A stretch of 64,000 bases of DNA, taken from Gnetum montanum (lineage: Eukaryota; Streptophyta; Gnetopsida; Gnetales; Gnetaceae). This document shows, one piece after another, positions 12,030 through 22,918 of this stretch. The DNA lies in contig MNCI01009312.1 in assembly GCA_015680685.1 (NCBI GenBank), positions 355,977 through 419,976 on the forward strand. Direction: 5' to 3'. A program made the translations under genes and the position numbers. The notes under the pieces were generated by a model that worked only from the letters and a program-made list of their open reading frames with translations, had not been told where the DNA came from and made no database searches. The stretch's first letter is position 1. Every line of letters starts with the position of its first letter.

Positions 12030-13704
12030 GTGCCTTTGCGATTGATCATCATTAAATCGAACTCTTGTAGGATTACAAGCCATCATATAATACAAGGGCT
12101 TACCATTGGCTTATTCATGAGGAACCAAATTGCACTATGATCTGTGTATGAATACCTTGTATACTAGTACATAGTGTCTAAGCTTTTCTAGTGCAAACAC
12201 TACAGCCATTAATTCTTTTTCTGTAGTAGTGTAGTTAAGTTTTGCACCAACGATACTTTTACTTGCACAATGGATGTAATAAGGACGTTTCTAGTCATCT
12301 AACTATGTAAGTATGGCTCATAAGGCATAGTTGGATGCGTCAATCATAACATGGAATAGTTTGGACAACTCAGGAGCTCGTAGAATGGGTGTTTCTACCA
12401 GCTTATGTTTCAGAGTTTGGAAAGCTAGTTCACATTCTCTGGTCCACTTGAAGGGTACGTCCTTTTTCATTAACTCTACCAATGGTTTGGCAATCTTTGA
12501 AAAGTTCTCTATGAATCTCCTATAGTATCCATTGTGTCCAAGGAATGATCAAATGTCTTTGATAGTTTCTGGTTGACGAGTAATTCCTTGGATGACTTTG
12601 ATTTTCTTAGGGTCTACCTCTATCCTTGTACGTGAGATTTTATGCCCAAGTTCTACGCCTTCTTGGACCATCAAATGGCTCTTTTGCCAATTGAGCCTCA
12701 AATTAGTTTCTACATATCTTTTCAACACTTACTCTAACCGATCCAAGGCTTGATCAAAGTTTGTTCCATAAGTGGAGAAGTCATCCATAAAGACTTCCAC
12801 ACCATTTCCTATCTACTGCTGGAATATGCTTAGAACTAAGCATTGAAATGTTGCAAGGTCATTGCACAAGCTAAACGGCATTTTTTTGTATGCAAACGTT
12901 CCCCAAGGACTAGTGAATGTAGTTTTGGCTTGGTCTCCTGGGGCTATTTGTATTTGGTTGTATTTGCTATATCCATCTAGAAAACTATAATAGCGATGCC
13001 TTACGATTATTTCTTAAGACTTGGTCAACAAATGGAAACGAAAAGTGATCCTTGAATGTTGCCATGTTTAGTAGCGTAAAATCTATGCAAACCCTCCATT
13101 TACCTTCCTTTTTAGGCACAATTACTAAGGGGCTAACCCATTCGCTATCAAGAATGAGGTATATGAACCCAGCCTTTAGAAACTGTTCAATTTCTTCTTT
13201 TACTACTTGCTTCAACTTTGGGTTTAATCGCCTCTGTGGTTGTTTCCGAGGCTTCATGGAGCCAATGTAAATCCTATGCTGGCATATCCTAGGATCTATT
13301 CCAGTTAATTCTGAATATGACCAGGTGAAGGCTTTTGACCACTTGTTTATTACCTTTAGTAGACTCTCTTTTTGTTGCGGAGCAAGTTTTGTGTTGATGA
13401 TTACCAATTTTCCATACTTAAGAAACATGTACTCCATACCAGTGGGCAATGGTTTTAGCTCTAGGGGATCTTGTTTAAATTTCTTAGGAATTTCCAACTT
13501 CCCCCAGTTGATGTTTTCAAGGTTAGAACTTGGAATTTGGTGTTGGACTTGCTCTAATGCATTTATGCTATCTATGTAAGTGCAAGTCAAACCCTTAGTT
13601 AGTTCCATGCATATAAGTGAGCTGCTTTCTTGATCAGTTGTCAGCCATTGGGTGTCTTCTTGTCGTGTGGCTGCTGCATACAGGAACCTTTGTATATTGA
13701 TCAC
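12030..13704 (-). pseudogene. Ty3/gypsy reverse transcriptase and RNase H remnant
   Basis: Read on minus, an open stretch at 13704-12985 holds the RT start: 'VINKWSKAFTWSYSELTGI', then 'SEWVSPLVIVPKKEGKWRV' and 'CIDFTLLN'. Past frameshifts, the catalytic loop reads VFMDDFSTYG (about 12812-12783), the MDDFS form typical of Athila-type RT rather than chromoviral YIDDILVYS. The thumb 'SFLGHNGYYRRFIENFSKIAKPL' follows near 12540-12480, then an RNase H remnant with 'KLNYTTTEKELMAVVFALEK' near 12240-12180. Several stops and frame changes make it a pseudogene. Confidence 0.9.
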
Positions 13705-13780
13705 TTGTGCACATTGATTGCATGCAGGAAATGTTAAACTTTACACAACTCATGATCTTTGCACACAATTACACCATGTG

Positions 13781-14323
13781 TCACTGTATGCAATGCATGG
13801 AACTTTCTTCTTCTCGATCTTTTCGAAAGTATTTCTTAGATATTTCTAGGGAAAGATCACAGATTCCTAGGCATGCATCGATAGTGCTTAGCCATGCCCT
13901 TTCCATTATGATTGGAAAGTCCCCCTTACTGTTGTTCACTTGAATCACTAGGAAGTTAGCTAGATACAACCATCCACAAACAATGCTAACAATGTCCTTC
14001 ACTAATCCCAAGGGAACAATGATGGACTGGTCAACCAACTCTAAACGGATGTTGCTCTTTTTTAATGAAGGTAGGTTCCAGGCCTTGTACATTTCTTGGG
14101 ATATTAGGTTGACACCAAAACCTAAATCCAAAAGAGCTTTGCATGGCTCATTCCCAACAATTTGTAGATATATCATGGGACTCATAAGATCAAATAATTT
14201 CCTGGGAAGGTGCCCAAATTTGACGCAATTAGTAGCAGCATGTGTTAACATGACCGTATGCATTAAATGTGGTGTTAGGCTCGAAGGGAGCTCTAAAGAT
14301 TTATTTGATATGGAGATGTCCAA
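13781..14323 (-). pseudogene. Retropepsin-like protease region, copy 1
   Basis: A 180-residue open frame. The protease signature is LLDLGFGVNLISQEMYK, near residues 65-81. In the parallel copy at 18903-19139 the same place reads LFDSGAGVNLIS, so D-[SL]-G is the expected active-site Asp loop. Here the D is kept but the canonical S/T-G is altered to L-G-F. It is framed by the gag tail to the right and RT to the left. Confidence 0.8.
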
Positions 14324-14499
14324 AGACTCAGCCTCTTATGGTTGCAAAGGCTTGGTTGAACTATTGGTTCTGAAGAAAGGTCTTTTCTTCATACGGTTGT
14401 CAGAACCAACAGTAGGTTGAGGATTAATAGCCCTTGTGCAATTACGTTGTTATGGCTGAGTAGGGAGTTCACCTTGCATTGCTGGAGTAAGTGGTAATG

Positions 14500-15071
14500 G
14501 AGCTATTGGTGGGAGAGATGCAGCTGGATTTGAAGGATGGTACACTTGTGCAATATCACCCCTAGGAGAGGGTGTCCTATAGTACTCACGGGCTTAGTAG
14601 TGATGTTGAGGAGTAATGTGACCAACAAAGTCACGTGGAGAGATTGGATGTTGCACGTAATATTCATATGGGTCAAGTTGCCAGTAAGGATATTGTTGCC
14701 TTGGTGGTGGCATTCCCCATGATTTTTGGTGCTGCCATTGTTGATGTTTCTCAATAGATTGTGGTGGAGTTCCACTTGGATAATACATTAAAGGTTTGTG
14801 GAACTACCTTGGGTTACCTTGGGGATAAGGTAACCATCAGGATGTTTGTCATTTGTTTAATCGTGGATTAAGTGCATACACCCCAGACTCCTGTAGATGT
14901 GAGATCACAGGGCAACATCCCTTAGGATGGTCGTATTGACATATCTCGCATCCACTATCATCGTCTATATCTGAGTCCACAACCACTTCAATAATAGCAA
15001 CCTTTCCCTTACCCTTGTTACGTGCATTTTTCGCTTCTCTCTTTTTTCTTTTGTCACGATCACTACCTCGT
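14500..15071 (-). pseudogene. Gag C-terminal remnant, Pro/Gln/Tyr-rich, with zinc-knuckle-like motif
   Basis: On minus, the gag tail carries a Cys/His cluster CEICQYDHPKGC (near 14955-14920) with spacing CX2CX3HX3C, also present in the parallel copy near 19810-19775. Downstream is low-complexity Pro/Gln/Tyr sequence (for example 'YYPSGTPPQSIEKHQQWQ'). The frame is cut at 15072 by an LTR. Confidence 0.7.
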
Positions 15072-15355
15072 TGATGAGTGGCGAGGTACCCCTACACTCA
15101 ACCATACGAAATGAGCGTAGCATGCGCGATCTGGTCAAACTTCGCAAACTCAGTGCCTACACACCCCATGGAACACTTGGGGTTAATCATTCGTTGTCTT
15201 CCCAGAATTACTTGTAGTTGTCACGGTGTATGGTTAAGTAAGTCTAAGGTATATGATTTTTATAGTTTTTTATGTTTTATCTCCTATGCTATCGAGGTGA
15301 AGGGTTGGAGAAACTAACTAACTCTAACTAATGAACTAAGTCTAAATTACCTAGC
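15072..15355 (-). mobile_element. TGATGAG-family LTR inserted in gag (end hidden in N gap)
   Basis: The sequence matching gag up to 'cactacctcgt' (compare 19930-19947) switches abruptly to TGATGAGTGGCGAGG. The subfamily is that of 63386-64000, sharing 'gaggtgaagggtt' and 'taaattacctagc'. Homology to gag resumes at 16339 (compare 20336). Visible LTR plus N gap is 1267 bp, and 389 bp of gag are missing. That leaves about 878 bp, which fits one LTR plus a 5-bp duplication, so a solo LTR is the simplest reading. Confidence 0.8.
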
Positions 15356-16338
15356 NNNNNNNNNNNNNNNNNNNNNNNNNNNNNNNNNNNNNNNNNNNNN
15401 NNNNNNNNNNNNNNNNNNNNNNNNNNNNNNNNNNNNNNNNNNNNNNNNNNNNNNNNNNNNNNNNNNNNNNNNNNNNNNNNNNNNNNNNNNNNNNNNNNNN
15501 NNNNNNNNNNNNNNNNNNNNNNNNNNNNNNNNNNNNNNNNNNNNNNNNNNNNNNNNNNNNNNNNNNNNNNNNNNNNNNNNNNNNNNNNNNNNNNNNNNNN
15601 NNNNNNNNNNNNNNNNNNNNNNNNNNNNNNNNNNNNNNNNNNNNNNNNNNNNNNNNNNNNNNNNNNNNNNNNNNNNNNNNNNNNNNNNNNNNNNNNNNNN
15701 NNNNNNNNNNNNNNNNNNNNNNNNNNNNNNNNNNNNNNNNNNNNNNNNNNNNNNNNNNNNNNNNNNNNNNNNNNNNNNNNNNNNNNNNNNNNNNNNNNNN
15801 NNNNNNNNNNNNNNNNNNNNNNNNNNNNNNNNNNNNNNNNNNNNNNNNNNNNNNNNNNNNNNNNNNNNNNNNNNNNNNNNNNNNNNNNNNNNNNNNNNNN
15901 NNNNNNNNNNNNNNNNNNNNNNNNNNNNNNNNNNNNNNNNNNNNNNNNNNNNNNNNNNNNNNNNNNNNNNNNNNNNNNNNNNNNNNNNNNNNNNNNNNNN
16001 NNNNNNNNNNNNNNNNNNNNNNNNNNNNNNNNNNNNNNNNNNNNNNNNNNNNNNNNNNNNNNNNNNNNNNNNNNNNNNNNNNNNNNNNNNNNNNNNNNNN
16101 NNNNNNNNNNNNNNNNNNNNNNNNNNNNNNNNNNNNNNNNNNNNNNNNNNNNNNNNNNNNNNNNNNNNNNNNNNNNNNNNNNNNNNNNNNNNNNNNNNNN
16201 NNNNNNNNNNNNNNNNNNNNNNNNNNNNNNNNNNNNNNNNNNNNNNNNNNNNNNNNNNNNNNNNNNNNNNNNNNNNNNNNNNNNNNNNNNNNNNNNNNNN
16301 NNNNNNNNNNNNNNNNNNNNNNNNNNNNNNNNNNNNNN
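15356..16338. other. Assembly gap (983 N)
   Basis: Run of N. The two long ORFs across it are artefacts. Confidence 1.
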
Positions 16339-17770
16339 GATGTAATAGTGCATAATAGTAGCCCATGGCAGCATCCAAGGGTTCATGACTTCCTTATTTC
16401 CATCCTTGGATTTTCTTTCATAGGTTAGAAACCCAGGAGTACGTTTGGTACTTATCGTTGAATAATTCTAACATAGTACTCCACCTACAAATGGATTCTG
16501 ATTCTACGGACCAGTACCAACTTTCAACTTCTTTTACTAGTGTCCGTGGGAACAACTTAAGTTTTCGCCACTCGTTCTCTATGTTTTGTAAGGCACAGGC
16601 ATCAAGAAATTCTTGTAAGTGATTTTGAGGATTAGCATTATATCCCCCTTCAAATCATGGGATGTTTATTCATATCTAACCTCTTGATCCTACTATCTCT
16701 TTGGTGCCTTGTTGGAACTCTTACAGCCTCAGTTATGTCTCGCATGCTTCAAGCAGAGATTAGGGGTTCATCATGATCGTCTCGTTTGTGGTGTCTATGA
16801 TGCCTACAATGTTCCCTACTCCCCCTTCTTCTATGTCATGATTCCCTAAAGTGCCCTCGTCCTCTATCTTGGTTGTTTCATCTATGAAATCCACTTTCCT
16901 TGCCCTTATCCTCACAATCTTTTTCTCTATGGCTACATCTGAACACTAAAGGAGAGGGTGAAGGAGATGATGAAGGTGAAGAAGAAGGAGAACCACCACC
17001 ATGAGAGTGTCTACTACCTTCTCTTCGGTGGTCTCTGCCTCAATCATGATTGCAATCAGAATGCCCATCTTTTTCGTGTGTCCTTGTTCCTTTTTCGGAC
17101 ACTTTGTGTCAAGTGGTATCAGCACCTAGGTTATGAATAGTAGAATGAAGGTTCTGATACACAACCCCTTGGCCAAAGTCAAGGGAAGGAACATTGTTAT
17201 GTGGGTGACTACCTGAGGCAGGTTCATCACCCTCAATTTCGCTTAAAATGTGGGAGGCATCCTTGGACCATTTTCCCTTCAAAGACTTATGGTGTCTCTC
17301 CTGTTACAAATCCCTTTGACATTGCGCCTCTGTGGGATGATAGTCTTTTAAATCATAGTCCTACACAATGTATTCTGCATGTAAGTTTTGCATGCCTATT
17401 TGTGTGAGAGCATGAAGAAGCATGCTTGGGACTGAACGGTCAGGAGGTAACACTATGTTACCTTCCAAGTCACGCCAACGCAGGTGTTCATCTTGATAGA
17501 GAATAAAGGTGAAGTCAGGTACATATTCATTGGGATGAATATATACCACACAAAACTGTTAAGGGATTGGTAGATCAACGTCATGTGTATTATGCCATCG
17601 ATTGCTTCTTGTGTTAGTCCTAGGTGGTGAAGTGCTTTTGTGCGAAGAAGAAGACATTTTGTCTTATTCAGCATGTAATGTACTATTATCTTTTCCTTAA
17701 CCAACCCTAAGGGTTCGTTCCAACGATGTGAATGATTTCCTAAGTTTTACTAAGTGCATAAACAACTAAG
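16339..17770 (-). pseudogene. Gag remnant of the inner Athila-like element
   Basis: The sequence matches 20336-21528 of the outer element along its length, for example 'cccatgg(c/t)agcatccaa' and the Ser/Pro-rich coding stretch near 16940-17000. Frames are broken repeatedly. It lies between the inner element's primer site and the N gap. Confidence 0.75.
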
Positions 17771-17788
17771 TCCCCAACAATGGCACCA
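17771..17788 (-). other. Primer binding site (tRNA-Asp type) of the inner element
   Basis: On minus it reads TGGTGCCATTGTTGGGGA, directly abutting the LTR at 17789. Compared with the standard Athila site TGGCGCCGTTGCCGGGGA, the differences are CpG-to-TpG/CpA changes plus the change in GCCG. Confidence 0.85.
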
Positions 17789-18623
17789 TGATGAGTAGTG
17801 ATGTACCCCTACGCTCAACCATACGAATGCGAGCATTTCATGCATGATCTAGTCAAATTCCAAAGACTAAGTGCCTATGCACCTTTGTGGAACAATAACA
17901 GGTTCATTAATCATTGTCTTCCCAAACTTACTTGTATGTCACGGTTGTATAGTTAAGTAAGCTTGAGGCATATGATTTTTATTACTTTTATGTGTTTTAT
18001 ATCCTACGCTAGTAAGGAGGGGGAGAGAGATAAATAAGTAACTAATCTAATTTAACTACTCCTTAACTAAGTTCTAATTACTCCTAACACCAGTATTCGT
18101 TCCCACTTGCTGTACACATTCTAAACCAGTGCAACGCTGCTAGGATTACCAAACACTAATCGTTACTGGGTTACCAAGCACTACACGCATGCTCGAAGTA
18201 ATCGTACTAAGTGTATTTAACTAAGAGAGTTGTAGGGTGAGAGAAATCATTAATCAACTAGGAAAGCATTAAATAATCATTCACGCTAATTAATCTATTC
18301 TGAATGCTACAAGGTTTATCATAAAGTTCATCTTTATTGTCGTACACAAAGTGTGCTTGGGTACACAATGCTTGAATAAAGATTCGTTCACTCTATGACT
18401 CCCACTATGGGCACGCAGAAATAATTCTAACTCTGGAGGGAAAAATGGCAATAGTTCGGCTAAGGGACTAACTGTCTAATATGAAAACCAAGGGCGTCAC
18501 CTCTTATTTATAGGCGAGGAGACAAGCCCCGATATTGGGTATCCAACATCGCATGGTTGGATTTGATATCGTGGACCCGATATCGCGAATGCAATATTGC
18601 GGTCTCGATATCGTGGTTCATCA
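17789..18623 (-). mobile_element. 5' LTR of the inner Athila-like element
   Basis: 835 bp from TGATGAG to TTCATCA. Its sense start holds several GATATCG palindromes (18529-18616). The outer flank (18624) is the protease/RT junction of the outer element. No matching 3' LTR with the same flank is found, so the inner element has lost its 3' half. Confidence 0.87.
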
Positions 18624-21528
18624 CCAAGACTTCTACATACAATTACACCCTGTGTCACTATATGAAATGCATGGAACTTTTTTCTTCTCGATCTTTTCAA
18701 ATGTATTTTCCTTTGATATTTTTAGGGAAAGATCATGTATTCCTAGGTGCGCATCAATTGTGCTTAGCCATGCTCTTCCCATTATGATTGGGAAGTTCCC
18801 CTTACAATTGTTGACTTGAATCACTAGGAAATCGGCTGGATATAAGCACCCACAAACAGTGGTGACAATGTCCTCCACTAGTCCTAATGGAACAATGATG
18901 GACTAGTCGGCCAAATCTAAATGTATGTTACTCTTTTTTAGTGGAGGCAGGTTCCAAGCTTTGTACATTTCTTGAGAGATTAAGTTAACACCAGCACCTG
19001 AATCGAAAAGAGCCTTACAAGGTTCGTTCCTAGTGATTTGCAAATATATAAGAGGACTTCCAAGATCAGAGAATTTCCTAGGAAGATAGCCAGCTTTAAT
19101 CCAATCGATAATTGCATGAGTCAACATGACCATGTGCATTAAGTGTTGTCTTTAGTTCGAAGAAAGCTCCGAAGACTTGAATGGTGGTGAGGCATTTGGA
19201 GAATTTTCCGTTTGTGGTTGCAAGGACTTAGTTGGACTGTTGGTTCTAAAGAAAGGTCTCTTCTTTATGTGGTTGTCTGAACTAACAGTAGGTTGAGGGT
19301 TGACAGCCCTTATAGCGTTACATTACTACGACTGGGCAGGGAGCTCACCCTACATAGCTAGAGCAGGTGGTAATGGAGCTAAGGGTGGAAGAGGTGCAAT
19401 TGGATGAGAAGGATAGTATGTTTGTGAAACCTCTCCTCTAGGAGAAGGAGTTCTATAGTATTCGTGGGTTTGGTAGTGAGACTAAGGAGTAACGTGACTA
19501 GTAGAGTCATGTGGAGAGATTGGCTACTGCACGTAGTATCCATACGGGTCAGGTTGACGGTAAGGGTATTATTGGCGTGGTGGTGGAATTCCTCATGATT
19601 GTAGGTATTGCCACTGTTGATACTGTTCATTTGGTTGTGGTGGAGTTCCACTTGGATAATACGTCAAGGGTTGGTGGAACTATTTTGGGCTACCTTGAGA
19701 ATAAGTTAACCTTCGGGGTGTTTGTCATCTATTTAATCATGGGTTTAGTGTGTATACCCCATACTCTTGCAGATGTGAGATTACTAGGTAACATCCCCTA
19801 GGATGGCCATATTGACATATCTCACATTCACCATAATTTTCTGTATCCTAATCCACAACCTCTTCAATGATGGTAGCTTTGCCCTTACCTTTGTTATGTG
19901 CATATTTAGTTTCTTTCTTTTTTCTCCTTTCTCGGTCACTACCTGGTTCCCTAAACTCCTCTACTATTTTGAGAACGGTTTGAAATCTATTATCTAGGGA
20001 GTCCCACATTTGGTCCACCTTTGCCGATACTTCTGATGCAAGTTTTTGAATGGGTAAACTTTTCCTATTCACCATCTTTTCAAGTGGTGACTCTTCTTCA
20101 TCCTTACAAAATCTAACTACCTTCTTTTGGAGGGAAGGATCTATGTTGTATTCCTACGCACTCTCTCTTTTCCTTAACTCTCCTTCCTCCTTGGCAACTT
20201 GCTCCAACAATCTATGGGCTCTAAGCTTGGATAGTCTTCCTTGGGCATAAGTCCCAAGGGTCCTTCGTGTTTCATGCCTAAGTCCATCTACGAGATGGCA
20301 TAGTTGTTCCCTCTGCGAGTAACCATGGCTAGGGCAACAATGTAATAATGCATAATATCAACCCATGGTAGCATCCAAAGGTTTTTGTCCTCCTTGTTTC
20401 CATCCTTGGATTTGCTTTTACAGGTTGGACACTCAGGAGTACATTTGATACTTATCATTGAACAATTCTAACATGGTACTCCATCGGTGAATGGATTCCA
20501 ATTTTAAGGATCAGTACCATCTTTCTGCTTCCTTGATCAGTGTCTGTAGAAACAACTTGAGTTTTTACCACTCATTTTCTATGTTTTGTAAGGCACATGC
20601 ATCGTGAAATACTTACAAATGATTTTGAGGATCAGCATTGTATCCCCCTNTCATTATCCTCAGGTTCTTTCACTCTGCGACTGCGTTCTAATCCTAAAGG
20701 AGAGGGGGAAGGAGATGATGAAGGTGAAGAGGAAGGAGGACCATCACCATGATGGTGCCTGCTACCTTCTCTTTGGTGGTTGCAGCCTTGATCATGATTA
20801 CGATTAGAATGTCCATCTTTTTCATGTGTTCGTGTTCCTTTTTCAGACCCTTTGTTTCTGTCAATACCAAAATCTAGGTTATGGATAGTTGAGTAAAGAT
20901 TCTGATACACGACCCCTTGACCGAAGTCAACGAGAGGAACATCAGTTTGTGGAAGACCTCCTAAGGTAGGTTCACCACCCTCATTTTCACTTAGGACATA
21001 CGAAATGTCCTGAGATCACTTCCCCTTCATAGATTTATGATGTCTCTCCTGTTGTAAGTCCCTTTGACATTATGCCTCTGTGGATCGATACTCTATTGAG
21101 TCATGTTCATGCAAAACGTACTCTGCCTATAAGTGCTGCATACCGATTCGTGTGAGAGCACGAAGAAGCATGCTTAGGACTAAACAATCAGGAGGTAACA
21201 CTATGTTACCTTTTAAATCACGCCAACGTAGTTGTTCATCCTGGTGGAGGATAAAGGTAAATTTTGGTATATACTCATCAGGATGAATGTATACCACATG
21301 AAACTGTTGGGGCACTGGTGGGTCATCATGTGTACTACGCCTCCGATTTTTTGTTGTATCAGACTTATGTGATGAAACACTCTCGTAAGAAGAAGGAGAC
21401 ATGATTAATTCTTTAGTAAGCAACACCTTTCTTTTCTCTTTTCTAATAATGTTAAGATAACCAACCCTAAGGGTTCGTTCCAATGATGGGAAGATTCTTA
21501 AGTTCTAATTAGCACACAAACAACAAAG
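18624..21528 (-). pseudogene. Gag and protease remnant of the outer Athila-like element
   Basis: On minus from the primer site: the gag N terminus (candidate start MSPSSYESVSS near 21402), then 'HVVYIHPDEYIPKFTFILHQD' near 21310-21240. Next come a charged Ser/Pro/His-rich linker (20910-20632), the gag core (about 20600-19990) and the Cys/His cluster ICQYGHPRGC (near 19810-19775). Protease follows, with LFDSGAGVNLISQEMYKAWNL (19030-18960). It parallels 13768-15071 and 16339-17770, showing two elements of one family. A single ambiguous base lies at 20650. Stops and frameshifts are present throughout. Confidence 0.85.
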
Positions 21529-21546
21529 TCCCCGGCAATGGTGCCA
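21529..21546 (-). other. Primer binding site (tRNA-Asp type) of the outer element
   Basis: On minus it reads TGGTGCCATTGCCGGGGA, one base away from the LTR start at 21548. This site type marks the Athila lineage. Confidence 0.88.
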
Positions 21547-21547
21547 A

Positions 21548-22392
21548 TGATTAGCAGTGAGGTATCCCTATGCTCAACCATAAGAATACGAGCGTTATGT
21601 GCAATCCGGTCAAACTCCAAGGACTAAGTGCTTATGCACCTTCACATAACAAGGATGGGTTAGGCGATCGTTGTGTTCCCAAGCTTACTCATATGGCATG
21701 ATTGTATGGTTAAGTAAACTTGAGGTATATGATTTTTATGCTTTTTATGTTTTATGTCCTGGTGCTAAAGAGGGAAGAAGTGAATTAATTGAATAACTAG
21801 TTTAAATTAACTAATCAACTAGGTCCTAACTAGTCCTAACACTAGCATCCGCTCCCACTTTCCATACACATCCTGAACAAGTGTAACACTTCTGGGATTA
21901 CCAAACGCTAGTCGTTACTAGGTTACCAAGTGTTCCACGCATGCTCAAAGTGGTCGTACTGAGTGTGCTTACTTGTGAAAATTAACAAATCAATAAAAGC
22001 AACATTAATTAACTAATAAAAGCATTAAACAACTATAAATAGAATTAAGGGTGAGAGATAAGCTATTCTAAATGTTACAAGGTTTATCATAAAGGTCATC
22101 TTTATTTTCAAACATAAGATGTGCTCACATACACAATGCTTGAATAAAGATCTATTTGCTTTATGACTCCTACTACGGGCACTCAGAAATAATTCTAACT
22201 CTAAGAGGGAGAAATTGCAAGAGTTCGAGTAAGGGACTAAGAACTAACTACCGAACCAAGTGCGCTTGCCTCTTATTTATAGGCAACGAGATAGGTCCCA
22301 ATATCGAATGTCCGATATCGTTTAGCAAGATCTGATATCGCGGACCCAATGTCGCAGACGTGATATCGCGGCCCTGATATCATGGCTCATCA
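21548..22392 (-). mobile_element. 5' LTR of the outer Athila-like element
   Basis: 845 bp, TGATTAG to CTCATCA (22386-22392), pairing with 8064-8879. The TATA box is seen on + as 'cttatttata' near 22271, and GATATC-type palindromes lie between it and the LTR sense start. Confidence 0.88.
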
Positions 22393-22918
22393 TTTTCTAA
22401 GCTTGTAGCATTTCTTCCAAATTCTTTTAAGAATTAGAGAACTAGGAATAGAAATGGCCTTAGGAAAAAGAAGATAATAAAGGGGGGTATTAGAAGACCA
22501 ACTGTTATCATTCTTAGGTTTTCCTTGCATAAGTCTATTTCTTAAAAGGATCATCAAAACATCATTTCCATTAATGCACTTTGAATCCATTTTGTTGTAA
22601 AAGAAATACCCAGTTATAATAATTAATGAGGCTAAGTCTTTCATCTTTCTTTCTACTAATAAAAATATTCCAAGAAACTTGAGAAAAACCTCTTCTATGT
22701 TGCTTCGTAGATCAAAGAAACCAATGAATGATACGATCAATTCTCTCATGAGAAGTTTTAGAAAGAGATTTGACATCCCGTTCCCAAATGTCATGGCAAA
22801 TGTCAAATATATAAATAAAATACCAGTAATGGGCTACCACCATCCTTCCAATCTATCCATCCATAGCAATAAGTGCTAGGAATATAATAAAATATTAATA
22901 CCAAAAGTGAAAAGAATA
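22393..22918 (-). pseudogene. LINE remnant, part upstream of 8063
   Basis: On minus it encodes a broken RT connection region ('NDVLMILLRNRLMQGKPKN', then 'LILKRIWKKCYKLRK' at 22450-22390). The latter matches 'HVFKSIWKAWQVLH' of the LINE at 3130-6095. The reading resumes at 8063 leftward. Stops are present. Confidence 0.7.

Larger units (their letters stand above)
8064..22392 (-). mobile_element. Athila-like Ty3/gypsy element with same-family nested insertions
   Basis: The outer LTRs are 8064-8879 (3') and 21548-22392 (5'). They belong to one subfamily, sharing for example 'gaagaagtgaattaattgaataact' blocks and the 'gtgaaaattaac' block. Flanks TTTAC (8059-8063) and TTTTC (22393-22397) fit a 5-bp target duplication with one change, and a LINE reading continues across the insertion. 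The primer site at 21529-21546 is of the tRNA-Asp type typical of the Athila lineage. Internal order on minus is gag, protease, RT, RNase H, integrase. A second element's 5' LTR and gag (16339-18623) and a third LTR (15072 on) lie inside. Every coding domain has stops or frameshifts, so it is non-autonomous today. Confidence 0.88.

Noticed and set aside
15328-16386. ORFs of 343 and 352 codons
   Set aside because: Almost wholly N; no coding evidence.
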